Shown here piece by piece: positions 27,399-35,615 of a stretch of 64,000 nucleotides of DNA (positions are counted from its first letter, which is position 1; the number at the start of each line of letters is the position of its first letter). A model generated the notes under the pieces. That model was not told the DNA's origin. It was given only the letters and a program-made list of their open reading frames with translations, and searched no databases. The stretch comes from Planctomicrobium piriforme (GTDB taxonomy: Bacteria; Planctomycetota; Planctomycetia; Planctomycetales; Planctomycetaceae), in contig NZ_FOQD01000002.1 in NCBI RefSeq assembly GCF_900113665.1, positions 310,001 to 374,000 on the forward strand, given 5' to 3'. The translations under genes and the position numbers were made by a program.

Positions 27399-28046
27399 TC
27401 ATTTCATCGCCTGCACGGCTTCATCCGTCTTCAATACGGCATTCGCCAGGAAGCCGTAGTTGATCACCGCGGCCTTGTACCCGTCACCGATGGCCGGATG
27501 CCGCGGCGCAGCGGTGGCGTCTTTGACCACAGCCACCTCGAAGCCCTGTTCGAGCAACTCGCGGAGATGACTTTCCACGCACAAATTCGCCAGCATCCCG
27601 CACAGGATCACTTTGTTGATGCGTTGTTTGCGGAGCTGGAATACAAGGTCGTTGGTCTGCGGCCCCCACATTTTGTGAGGGCTGACAACAACTGTTTTCC
27701 CGTCTTCAATGTACGGCTTGTACCGGTCCAGCCAATCGGCCCCTGACCCCTGGAAGCCTTCGAGACTCAGCGGATCAGGCCGGAAGAATTCCTTGTCATC
27801 GAGCATCATGTGCTCGACCGCTCCGCCGTAGGCCCAGGCCTGATCGTGCGGAAAGAGATAGTGAGGAGAGACAAAGACGCCGTAGTCCTGCTCTTTGGCC
27901 GCGGAGAACAGTCGCGCGAGGTTCTCGACGGTGTTGTTCTCTTTCACGCTCTCGCCCACCAGTCCCCACGAAACTCCTTTTTCGCTCAGGACGTCGACTT
28001 GCGGGTCGATGACCACTAGGGCTGTATCGTGTTTGCTGAACTGCAT
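27399..28046 (-). CDS. Isochorismatase-fold cysteine hydrolase
   Basis: 215 aa with GAGGAAC before the ATG. Catalytic triad positions are visible: Asp in LVVIDPQVDVLS, Lys in SPHKMWGPQ and Cys in GMLANLCVESHLRELL. The fold matches isochorismatase-like amidases or hydrolases; the substrate is unknown. Cytosolic. Its start is 14 bp from the stop of the PNPOx-like gene, suggesting translational coupling and a common pathway. It is only distantly similar to the protein at 8392-9063. Confidence 0.9.
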   Translation of the reverse strand: MQFSKHDTALVVIDPQVDVLSEKGVSWGLVGESVKENNTVENLARLFSAAKEQDYGVFVSPHYLFPHDQAWAYGGAVEHMMLDDKEFFRPDPLSLEGFQGSGADWLDRYKPYIEDGKTVVVSPHKMWGPQTNDLVFQLRKQRINKVILCGMLANLCVESHLRELLEQGFEVAVVKDATAAPRHPAIGDGYKAAVINYGFLANAVLKTDEAVQAMK

Positions 28047-28060
28047 TGTTCTGTTCCTCT

Positions 28061-28687
28061 TCAGTGTTTGCTGCTGGACGAAGAATTCGCCCGCAGCTTT
28101 TCAACTTCTGCTTCGAGTTCAGTGATTCGCGATTGAAGCTGCTCGATGACCGGGGCAATTTGTCGCTGTGAGAACCGCGGGTGGATATGTTGCTGGCAGT
28201 TGATGTTCCAGGCCTCAACCGTGAACAGGATGGCCCGTTCAACTTTGCCGGGGTACTCGGGATCTCGAAGCCGTTCTTCCAGAGCCGCGTCCCCTTCGAC
28301 CACTTTGGCGGTCCCCCAGACTTTCACGCGGTGGCTGTTCGCATAGTCCATCAGGAACAGGAACGCCTTAGGGTTTTCTGATAGGTTGCCGAGCGTGATG
28401 TACTGGCGATTCCCTCCGAAGTCGGCGAACCCCAGCGTCTGATCATCCACGACTTTAAGGAACCCCGGCGGACCGCCGCGGTATTGAATGTAGGGCTGCC
28501 CTGCGGCGTTGGCCGTTCCCAGATAAAACATGTCGAGACCGGCGATGTACTCGGCCAGATCCGATGTCACGCTGGTTTCCCATCCGCCTGCCTGTTCCAT
28601 GCGGGCGTAACTTTTTCGCGAACCTTTCTCTTGTTGAATCGCCTTCACGGCAGGCGTGAAAGCGACATCGCTTGAGTACTTATGCAC
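28061..28687 (-). CDS. Pyridoxamine 5'-phosphate oxidase-like flavin-binding protein
   Basis: 208 aa from a GTG at 28685-28687. The split-barrel FMN fold of the PNPOx superfamily is recognisable in MFYLGTANAAGQPYIQYRGG, LGFADFGGNRQYITLGN, PKAFLFLMDY and VKVWGTAKVVEGD. The last 35 residues form a coiled coil (VIEQLQSRITELEAEVEKLR) with a serine-rich end, an addition seen in some members. It probably binds FMN or F420-like cofactor and reduces a small electrophile; not the biosynthetic PdxH. Coupled to the downstream isochorismatase-like gene. Confidence 0.85.
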   Translation of the reverse strand: MHKYSSDVAFTPAVKAIQQEKGSRKSYARMEQAGGWETSVTSDLAEYIAGLDMFYLGTANAAGQPYIQYRGGPPGFLKVVDDQTLGFADFGGNRQYITLGNLSENPKAFLFLMDYANSHRVKVWGTAKVVEGDAALEERLRDPEYPGKVERAILFTVEAWNINCQQHIHPRFSQRQIAPVIEQLQSRITELEAEVEKLRANSSSSSKH

Positions 28688-28740
28688 CTGCGTACCTCAC
28701 ATTCCGATTCGGCAAGAAGGGCGAAGCGCTCAGCGTCTCG

Positions 28741-28785
28741 ACTGGAACGTCTCGCTCCCGCAAGTTCCGGGAACGAGACGCCAGT
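28741..28785. terminator. Long imperfect hairpin after the alcohol dehydrogenase gene
   Basis: Arms ACTGG, CGTCTCG, TCCCG pair with CGGGA, CGAGACG, CCAGT around a seven-base loop, starting ten bases after the dehydrogenase stop. No T tract follows in the minus direction. It could be a processing site, attenuator or dispersed repeat rather than a simple terminator. Confidence 0.4.
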
Positions 28786-28794
28786 GAAGTGACC

Positions 28795-29805
28795 TTAAAA
28801 GTCCGCATCGAGCACGATACGGTACCGCGCCTTGCCTGATTCGAGCCGTTCGAACGCGTCGTTGATGCGACTCATCGGGTAGTGCTCGGTCTGCGGCGCG
28901 ACGTTGTGTCGTGCGGCAAACTCGAGCATGGTTTCCATCGCGACAGGCGAACCAGTCGGCGATCCCGACAGGCTCTTCTGGCCGAAGATCATCGGAATGA
29001 TGGCAACCGCAATCGGCTCCGGCACTGCTCCGACGACGTGCATTCGCCCGTTCGGAGCGACTGAAGCCATTAAGGCGTTCCAGTCGAGAGGAACGTTTGC
29101 GGTCACGATCAAGAGATCGAACGTTCCAGCCAGCTTTTGAATCGCCGCCGGGTCACGGCTCGAGACGACATGCTGGGCACCGAATCCACGGGCTTCTTCG
29201 AATTTGCTTTCATTCGACGTGAAGGCTGTCACATCGCAGCCGTACGCAGCGGCAAACTTGACTCCCATGTGTCCCAGGCCGCCGATCCCCACGATCCCCA
29301 CTCGGCTCGTCGGTTGGGCATACATGACTAGCGGATTGAAGACGGTAATCCCGCCGCAGAGCAGCGGACCTGCCTCGGCGAGATTGAGGTTCTCCGGCAG
29401 CGGAATCGTCCAGGCCCAATGAGCACGAACTCGGTTGGCGAATCCGCCGTGGTGTCCGATGATGGTCGGCTGCGCCTGGGCACACAGGTGCTGGCTGCCT
29501 GACTTACACGGCCGGCAATGCATGCAACTGCCTGCCGTCCAGCCGATTCCCACCCGCTGGCCGACTTTCAAACCCTTGGCAGCCGAACCGACTTCGACAA
29601 TGCGGCCGATGACTTCGTGTCCCAGCACGGCTGGAAATTGAGAGAGGCCCCAATCATCTTTCAGCACTGATAGATCGGAATGGCACAGGCCGCAACTCTC
29701 AACCTGGACCTCGACGTCTTCCGGCCCGAGCGGCCCGACGTCAATTTTCTCACGAACGAGCTTCTGCTTGGCGCCCTTCGCAACCCATGCATCAATCACT
29801 GACAT
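28795..29805 (-). CDS. Zinc-dependent alcohol dehydrogenase
   Basis: 336 aa, MDR superfamily. Catalytic zinc ligands are in CGLCHSDL and LGHEVIG, the structural zinc site is CMHCRPCKSGSQHLC, and the nucleotide site is GIVGIGGLGHMGVKFA. The pattern fits the cinnamyl-alcohol-dehydrogenase/YahK group that reduces aldehydes with NADPH. The substrate is unknown. No signal peptide. Its start follows the dehalogenase-like gene by 38 bp, so it belongs to the same minus-strand run; the hairpin at 28741 then separates it from the PNPOx-like gene. Confidence 0.93.
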   Translation of the reverse strand: MSVIDAWVAKGAKQKLVREKIDVGPLGPEDVEVQVESCGLCHSDLSVLKDDWGLSQFPAVLGHEVIGRIVEVGSAAKGLKVGQRVGIGWTAGSCMHCRPCKSGSQHLCAQAQPTIIGHHGGFANRVRAHWAWTIPLPENLNLAEAGPLLCGGITVFNPLVMYAQPTSRVGIVGIGGLGHMGVKFAAAYGCDVTAFTSNESKFEEARGFGAQHVVSSRDPAAIQKLAGTFDLLIVTANVPLDWNALMASVAPNGRMHVVGAVPEPIAVAIIPMIFGQKSLSGSPTGSPVAMETMLEFAARHNVAPQTEHYPMSRINDAFERLESGKARYRIVLDADF

Positions 29806-29843
29806 TTCGACTCTCCAATAAAAAGATGTGATAGCTGTTTCAT

Positions 29844-30812
29844 TTACTTCGGGCCGACATGCTGGGCAAGAAAATTCCGCATCAGACCAGCGATCTCATC
29901 GCATTTCGTCTCCAGTGCGAAATGGCCCGCGTCGAGCAGGTGGAACTCCAGAGTCTTGAGGTCTCGCTTGTAGGGTTCCGCCCCAGCCGCCGGGAATATT
30001 TTGTCGTTCTTGCCCCAGACGATCAGCATAGGTGGCTGATGCTTGCGGAAATAGGCCTGCCAGCTCGGATACAGCGGCGGGTTGCTGCCGTAGCTGAGGA
30101 ACAGATCCAGCTGGATTTCGTCATTCCCGGGCCGGTTTAAAAGAAACTGGTCTTCAGCGGCGCCATCCGGAGCAACGAGTTCGACGTTGGGAACGCCGTC
30201 GGTGTATTGCCACTTCGTCGCCTCGTAGGTGACCAGGTTGCGAATCGCATTGCGTTTCTCCTGGCTGTTGGGTTCGGCCCAATAAGCTTTGATCGGCTTC
30301 CAGAATTCGTTGTCGAGCCCTTCGTCGTAGGCATTGCCGTTCTGGACCACGATGGCAGTGATCCGCTCGGGATGCTTCACCGCCAGACGGTAGCCCACGG
30401 GAGCGCCGTAGTCCTGCACATACAAGGCGTACTTGGTCAGACCCACCTTTTCCGTGAACTGGTCGATCACCTGCGACAGATTGTCGAAGGTGTAGGCGAA
30501 CTTGTCATGCGGCGGCATCGAACTGTAGCCGTAGCCGGGATAGTCCGGGGCAATGACACGGTACTTGCCCCCCAGTGCAGGAATCAGATTGCGAAACATC
30601 TGCGAACTCGTTGGGAAACCGTGCAACAGCAGAATGGCCGGAGCATCTTTCGGTCCCGCCTCGCGGTAGAAAATGTCGAGGTCACCGACCTTCACGGTCT
30701 TGTGCAGCACTTTTACTGGCGTTTGTGCCGAAGCGATCTGCGGCGCGGCCAGTAACAAACACGCCGTCGAGGCGAGGCCCAGCACCAGACTGTAGGCGGA
30801 ACTGCGAATCAT
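29844..30812 (-). CDS. Secreted alpha/beta hydrolase, haloalkane dehalogenase / epoxide hydrolase type
   Basis: 322 aa from the ATG at 30810-30812, chosen because it starts a signal peptide (YSLVLGLASTACLLLAAP, cleavage near ASA) and has GGAG upstream. A frame start at 30962 would overlap the previous gene. Motifs: oxyanion region LLLHGFPTSS, nucleophile Asp in YVQDYGAPVGYRLA, and the His in DAGHFALE, with an acid in WGKNDKIFP. An Asp nucleophile points to dehalogenase or epoxide hydrolase rather than esterase. Substrate unknown; the signal peptide places it in the periplasm. Between the DUF1348 and dehydrogenase genes. Confidence 0.88.
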   Translation of the reverse strand: MIRSSAYSLVLGLASTACLLLAAPQIASAQTPVKVLHKTVKVGDLDIFYREAGPKDAPAILLLHGFPTSSQMFRNLIPALGGKYRVIAPDYPGYGYSSMPPHDKFAYTFDNLSQVIDQFTEKVGLTKYALYVQDYGAPVGYRLAVKHPERITAIVVQNGNAYDEGLDNEFWKPIKAYWAEPNSQEKRNAIRNLVTYEATKWQYTDGVPNVELVAPDGAAEDQFLLNRPGNDEIQLDLFLSYGSNPPLYPSWQAYFRKHQPPMLIVWGKNDKIFPAAGAEPYKRDLKTLEFHLLDAGHFALETKCDEIAGLMRNFLAQHVGPK

Positions 30813-30852
30813 CACTCTTCTCCAATGACGAGGGAAAGTCAGAAGGGGGTGG

Positions 30853-31341
30853 TTATTTGACATCCGGAATACCGGGGTGATCAGCAGGTCTTGGCCCGGG
30901 CGCAGGCCAGAAGAACTTGCGTTCAGATTCGAGAATTGGAACGTCGTTGATACTCGCTTCACGGCGGCGCATCAAACCCTGGTCGTCGAATTCCCAGAGT
31001 TCATTGCCGTAGCTGCGATGCCAGTTGCCTGCTGCATCATGCCATTCGTACTGAAAGCGAACGGCGATGTGGTTGTCGGTGAACGCCCACAAGCTCTTCA
31101 CGAGCCGGTAATCGAGCTCCCGTTTCCACTTACCTGCGAGGAATTTTGTAATCTCCTCTCGTCCGACGACGAACTCACTACGGTTCCGCCACACGGAATC
31201 GACCGAATAGGCCAGCGCCACGCGGTGCGGATCGCGAGAGTTCCAGCCGTTTTCCCCCTGACGCACTTTCAGGGTCGCCGACTCCAATGTAAACGGCGGG
31301 ACAATCACCGAAGAGGTCGTGGAAGTCTGGTTCATGGTCAT
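30853..31341 (-). CDS. DUF1348 (NTF2-like) protein
   Basis: 162 aa. SnoaL/NTF2-type fold of family DUF1348: LKVRQGENGWNSRDPHRVAL, WRNRSEFVVGREEI, KRELDYRLVKSLWAFTDNHI and AVRFQYEWHD. Short cytosolic protein; many genomes carry it near oxidoreductases but its function is unknown. Gaps of 27 bp to the peroxidase and 40 bp to the dehalogenase-like gene suggest one transcript. Confidence 0.9.
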   Translation of the reverse strand: MTMNQTSTTSSVIVPPFTLESATLKVRQGENGWNSRDPHRVALAYSVDSVWRNRSEFVVGREEITKFLAGKWKRELDYRLVKSLWAFTDNHIAVRFQYEWHDAAGNWHRSYGNELWEFDDQGLMRRREASINDVPILESERKFFWPAPGPRPADHPGIPDVK

Positions 31342-31368
31342 TATCTGCTCAATTTCTATTGCCGGAGC

Positions 31369-32439
31369 CTATTGATCAGTTGTCGCTGATGACTGGAAGG
31401 GCCACGGAGGAAGAACCGGAGTGGTCGTGAAGTTCGCAGGTAGCTCGCCCTTCAAAGACGAGAGGAAACTTGAGATCGACTCGGCATCCTCGTTCGAGAG
31501 GTCCGCCCCCAACTGAACCTGAGCCATGATGCGGACTGCGTCCGACATTGATGAGACCGACCCGTCGTGAAAGTAAGGAGGGGTCTGTGTGACATTCCGA
31601 AGCGACGGAACTTTGAAGACATACTTGTCGGCTTCATTCTTCGTGACATCGAAACGGCCTGCATCGATCTTCAGACTCTTCGTCGCCAGCCAGTAGTCGC
31701 TCACTTCGCCAAACTTCTCGAAGGAATGACCGCCAACCCCCACCCCGCTGTGGCAGTTCACACACCCGGCGTCGATGAACAGTCGCAGCCCTTTCTGTTC
31801 CGCTGGCGTGAGCGCGTCTTGACGACCATCGAGAAACTCATCGAACCGCGAAGGCGTCAGCAACGTTCTCTCATAGGCTCCAACCGCAACGCCATAGTTG
31901 GCCGGCGTGACAGGATCTTCCTCCTGTGGAAAAACCTGATGAAATAGTTCCGTGTAGCCTGGAATCCGCTTGATCCGATCCATCGCCTGAACGTTGTCCT
32001 TGTTGCCAAACCCGGGGCCCAGCAAAGCGTGTGCAGCCTGGGCTTCGACACTCTCAAACCGCCCGTCCCAGTGCGCCTTGAATTGCAAAGTAGAGTTGAG
32101 CACCGTCGGCGCGTTCCGGGGTAGAAACTTGTCGAAAACTCCCCGTGACAGAGCCTGTGCGTCGGTGCCGTACAGCATCGGCTGATGACAGAGCATGCAA
32201 CTCCATACTCCATCCGCCGACATCCGGGGATCGAAGAACAGCTTCCGCCCCAACTCCGCCAAAGGATCGCCAATCTTCTGTTTCGCTTCTTCTGTCAGCG
32301 GGGTCAATGACGCGAAATGTGCCTGTGCATCGGAGACCAGCTTCGAACGATCCAACGCGTCGTCAGCAGTTGCTGCGTACGGCCCAACGAGAGAGAGCGC
32401 CACTAGACATGCGGCAATCCACTGAATCCTGGCAGACAT
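31369..32439 (-). CDS. Di-heme cytochrome c peroxidase family protein
   Basis: 356 aa from the ATG at 32437-32439, preferred to a TTG at 32451. Signal peptide 1-26 (ATA|DDA). Two heme c motifs, CMLCH at 81-85 and CVNCH at 226-230. The N-domain has LGRKLFFDPRMS, and the second half has TPPYFHDGS, typical of the CcpA/MauG family. It likely reduces H2O2 with electrons from a periplasmic donor, though MauG-like oxidation chemistry is not excluded. It is the first gene of the minus-strand run down to 25004. Confidence 0.92.
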   Translation of the reverse strand: MSARIQWIAACLVALSLVGPYAATADDALDRSKLVSDAQAHFASLTPLTEEAKQKIGDPLAELGRKLFFDPRMSADGVWSCMLCHQPMLYGTDAQALSRGVFDKFLPRNAPTVLNSTLQFKAHWDGRFESVEAQAAHALLGPGFGNKDNVQAMDRIKRIPGYTELFHQVFPQEEDPVTPANYGVAVGAYERTLLTPSRFDEFLDGRQDALTPAEQKGLRLFIDAGCVNCHSGVGVGGHSFEKFGEVSDYWLATKSLKIDAGRFDVTKNEADKYVFKVPSLRNVTQTPPYFHDGSVSSMSDAVRIMAQVQLGADLSNEDAESISSFLSSLKGELPANFTTTPVLPPWPFQSSATTDQ

Positions 32440-32472
32440 GCTTTTTCTCAATGAAGGATGAGGATCAGAGGT

Positions 32473-32488
32473 CAGACATTTTTGTCTG
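32473..32488. promoter_or_regulatory. Small palindrome upstream of the peroxidase gene
   Basis: CAGACA-TTTT-TGTCTG, a perfect 6-bp inverted repeat, centred about 42 bp upstream of the peroxidase start. It could be an operator or a chance match. Confidence 0.25.
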
Positions 32489-33072
32489 TGCCATTTTTGC
32501 CATCGTCAAATTGATTCGCGGCGTGACTTCCATTGGCAACAAGTGTGCCGGACGACCAAATGCGGCTGTACCCCTATCAATCGCTCCAACCGTCACCAAA
32601 ATCGATGTCCGAAGGCGAGAGCATGGATCAGAAATTAGCCCGCGTGAATAAAAGCAGGCCCATGCAGGCTACAAGTACTCTGTGACGAAATCGTTAAGAA
32701 CTGAAGAACGAGGCAGCGACAGCTTTCGAGAACCCTGATTCGAATGTGACAGCCATATCCCAATGCCGACCTCAATCCAATCGATGTGAAAGGGCATAAC
32801 ACCCCTGCACTGCTTCAATTGTGTTCGCAGGCATTCCCGAACTTGCTTCTCTCATGCGGAAAAACGATCTCCGTATCGCCGCCAAACAAACGACGGCAGT
32901 GAGAAAAATCCTGTCCGGCGTTCGACGTTGGAACACTGGTTGCTTGGGCCGGGTGAGTCATCACAGCCTGAATCGTGCTGTGAAGAAGACTGCGGAAAGC
33001 AGATCTTCCTGAGTGCGGGCGGCAGCGCTTGTTCCCCCCATTTTTCAGTTGCTGCAACAAGAGGACGTTCAG
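32489..33072. other. Intergenic region of about 580 bp
   Basis: Divergent region between the peroxidase gene and the small secreted protein. Reading frames here are short and lack family features or ribosome sites. I see no tRNA, IS end or long repeat. AGAGGA lies just before the ATG at 33073. Confidence 0.4.
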
Positions 33073-33324
33073 ATGAAAACGGTCAGTTTCAAGAAGGCAT
33101 TGTTCGGCGCACTGGTGATCGGGCTGTTTGTTTCCGCGGATCTGGGACACGCCGAAGCAGGCCGGTTCTTCCCGCGTCGTGCCCGCACCCGCCCCTATGC
33201 CGCCCGCTACACCCCGAGTCACGTCACCAATCGCACGGAAGTTGAAGCGGCCTCGAAGGCAGGCGAACTCAAGCCGCCCGAGATCATTCATCCCACTGGG
33301 ACGCACGCCGTGCAGAAGCCGTGA
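33073..33324 (+). CDS. Small secreted basic protein, hypothetical
   Basis: 83 aa from ATG 33073 with AGAGGA upstream. A signal peptide covers about residues 1-29 (LFGALVIGLFVSADLGHAEA). The short mature part begins GRFFPRRARTRPYAARYTP, rich in Arg, and ends PTGTHAVQKP. No known domain. Such Arg-rich small exported proteins occur in planctomycetes but I cannot assign a role. Upstream of the HSL-type hydrolase, with a 187-bp gap. Confidence 0.65.
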   Translation: MKTVSFKKALFGALVIGLFVSADLGHAEAGRFFPRRARTRPYAARYTPSHVTNRTEVEAASKAGELKPPEIIHPTGTHAVQKP

Positions 33325-33511
33325 TTTCGAGATTGGCCGGGTCGACCCGTGACGTGTCCGTAGCGACAGTGAAATAGAAGCCCGCTGCAGCATCGATGAC
33401 TGACTTCATCGCTGCAACACCCACGGGTTGTCCCAGCCGCATTCTGCACCTGCGAACACATTGAATCGCTCAACCCCTTCACCACGAGTCTGTTTGTTCA
33501 GGAGATTTTCG

Positions 33512-34483
33512 ATGCCACGTTACGACGCAGCTTCTGACCCGGCGATTGATCACCACGTCCAGGGGTTCCTGACGATGCTGAACTCGGGAGGCGGGAAGCC
33601 CATGGAGCAAATGACCCCGCAGCAGGCGCGGCAGGTTCTGGTCGATGTTCAGAAGTCCGTAAAGTGCGAGCTTCCTCCGTGCGAAATTGTGGAACGCAGG
33701 ATCATGCAGGATGGACAGAGTGTCAGCGTGACGGTCGTCCGCCCCGCCGGAGCGAAAGGTCTGATCTCCGTCTTCATGTTCTTTCACGGCGGGGGCTGGG
33801 TACTCGGCGATTTCCCCACGCATGAGCGACTGGTGCGGGACATTGTTTCCGAATCCGGAGCCTGCGCGGTGTTTGTGAACTACACGCCGTCGCCGGAAGC
33901 GCGGTATCCCATCGCGATTGAGCAGGCCTACGCAGCAACAAAGTGGGTCGCCGCGCATGGTGCAGAGATCGGCGTCGATGCCAGCCGTCTGGCCGTGGTC
34001 GGCAACAGTGTGGGCGGGAACATGACGGCCGTCATCGCACTGAAAGCCAGGCTGGAAAATGGCCCGAAGATCCGCTTTCAGGCGTTGATGTGGCCTGTGA
34101 CCGACGCCAATTTCGAGACCCCTTCCTACCACCAGTTTGCGGAAGGCCGGTACCTCACCCGAAACATGATGAAATGGTTCTGGGACAACTACACCCAAGT
34201 GCCCGGTCAACGCCAAGAGATCTACGCCTCTCCGCTCCAGGCTTCCATCGAGCAACTGACAGGGCTGCCGCCAGCTCTTATTCAGGTGGACGAAAACGAC
34301 GTGCTGCGGGATGAAGGCGAGGCCTACGCCAGAAAGCTCAACGCCGCCGGCGTCAACGTCGTCTGTACCCGTTACAACGGCATGATCCACGACTGGGGCC
34401 TGCTGAACCCGCTCGCGACCGTCCCGGCGACTCGGGCATCGATTCGCCAGGTCGCGGACGAGCTGAAGTCGCATCTGTCCTGA
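33512..34483 (+). CDS. HSL-type alpha/beta hydrolase (esterase)
   Basis: 323 aa from ATG 33512 with AGGAG upstream. The HSL-family signature FFHGGGWVLGD (about 90-100), nucleophile Ser166 in VVGNSVGGNM, catalytic Asp in IQVDENDVLRDEGE and His in GMIHDWGLLN are all present. No signal peptide. Likely hydrolyses short-chain carboxylic esters. Related in sequence layout to the protein at 20015-20974, which has Cys instead of Ser. Confidence 0.92.
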   Translation: MPRYDAASDPAIDHHVQGFLTMLNSGGGKPMEQMTPQQARQVLVDVQKSVKCELPPCEIVERRIMQDGQSVSVTVVRPAGAKGLISVFMFFHGGGWVLGDFPTHERLVRDIVSESGACAVFVNYTPSPEARYPIAIEQAYAATKWVAAHGAEIGVDASRLAVVGNSVGGNMTAVIALKARLENGPKIRFQALMWPVTDANFETPSYHQFAEGRYLTRNMMKWFWDNYTQVPGQRQEIYASPLQASIEQLTGLPPALIQVDENDVLRDEGEAYARKLNAAGVNVVCTRYNGMIHDWGLLNPLATVPATRASIRQVADELKSHLS

Positions 34484-34754
34484 CCCGACGCGGTCACTCA
34501 TGCGCCGGGCGTGAATGATCGACATGACGCTCCACGGCGCGCATGGCCTGCTGAAAGCTCCTTTTGCCACAGCATCTCTCGAAATGACTTCCCGATTCTC
34601 GCTAGACTATGAATGAAACCGGCTGCGAAAGTGCATTGTTGGCTCAAACCGCTTCCCGCGAGTGAACTTCAAACCTTCTCATGTCGACGGACGGGCTGCA
34701 TTGTGCGGACAAGCGTAAGGTCGGCGTTCTTTGTCGAAATCGAGGGCCGCTGTG

Positions 34755-35606
34755 ATGCTTCATTCCATGCGAGGAATCACGAAACTCTGCGGCATTCTGC
34801 TGCCGGTCGCACTGTTGTCCAGTGCCTACGCGGATCCAGCGCCGCCTGCTGAGGCCTCGCTGGAAGATCAGCGACTGGCGGTGATGTCGCAGCGGATCGC
34901 CGCGATGGAGTTCACGTCAGGCGAAACCGGATTCCCCGCCCGACTCGAAGCCACGCCGCTGTTTCGTTACGACGACCAGACGCGCGGCTATATTGACGGG
35001 ACCGTCTGGCGGCTGGGAAAGATGACACGGCCGCTGGCGATTGTGACCGCCGAGTTGCATCCACGATATGGCGGCAGCCCCCGAATCGTGTACGACTTTC
35101 TGTCGCTGACATCCGTTCCCTTCGTCGCTCACCCGTCGGATGTGGGAAACTGGTCGCCCGGCGGTTCGGCCGTGGACTGGAAGTCTTTCCCGGACGCACC
35201 TGTTCCGGCCGCGTCGGCTGCACTCAGGCTGGCCCAGATGAAGCAGCTCTCCGCACGATTTGTGGCGACGCAGGATGTCGAAGGGCAAAAGGTGCAACTG
35301 CGGCTGCTCCCCACGCCGATCGATCGCTACCAGCCGTTTCCGCTGAAAGATCGCTCGGATGGAGCGATCTTTGTACTGTGCAATGGACGAAATCCGGCTT
35401 TGATACTGTTGATCGAGAGCGACGGAGAAACGTGGTCGTTCGGCATCGGCCGCCTCTCTCTCCCCAGCGTCCTCGCCGCCAGCCTGAATGGCGTCATTGT
35501 GTACCATCAACAGGCCAACGTGTACGGGCCAGGTTACAACGCCAGCAATGCCTCCGTCGTCATCCCTGGTTATGAGGCCGGGAAGGGGAGCGTCGAGACG
35601 GAGTGA
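34755..35606 (+). CDS. Secreted protein of an unnamed planctomycete family, copy A
   Basis: 283 aa from ATG 34755 with GAGGG upstream and a signal peptide (cleavage after SAYA). The mature protein has FPARLEATPLFRYDDQTRGY, GTVWRLGKMTRPLAIVTAEL and, near the end, LRLLPTPIDRY and DGAIFVLCNGRNPALILLIE. The same succession occurs in the protein at 44492-45367 (RAEPLMKYGDETR, STLWAWMDGEQPVAFQKIEV, TRLLPQPML, GAVFGFAVGTNPDVHLVM), so the two are paralogues. No catalytic motif is seen. The predicted location is periplasmic. It converges on the VWA protein gene at 35616 with nine bases between. Confidence 0.75.
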   Translation: MLHSMRGITKLCGILLPVALLSSAYADPAPPAEASLEDQRLAVMSQRIAAMEFTSGETGFPARLEATPLFRYDDQTRGYIDGTVWRLGKMTRPLAIVTAELHPRYGGSPRIVYDFLSLTSVPFVAHPSDVGNWSPGGSAVDWKSFPDAPVPAASAALRLAQMKQLSARFVATQDVEGQKVQLRLLPTPIDRYQPFPLKDRSDGAIFVLCNGRNPALILLIESDGETWSFGIGRLSLPSVLAASLNGVIVYHQQANVYGPGYNASNASVVIPGYEAGKGSVETE

Positions 35607-35615
35607 GCGGGGCTT

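Noticed and set aside
28061..28687. Calling the PNPOx-like protein PdxH
   Set aside because: Only the general split-barrel pattern is seen and the C-terminus is a coiled coil.
32815..33393. 192-aa minus-strand frame around the small secreted protein gene
   Set aside because: No signal, domain or ribosome site; the plus-strand gene has AGAGGA and a signal peptide.
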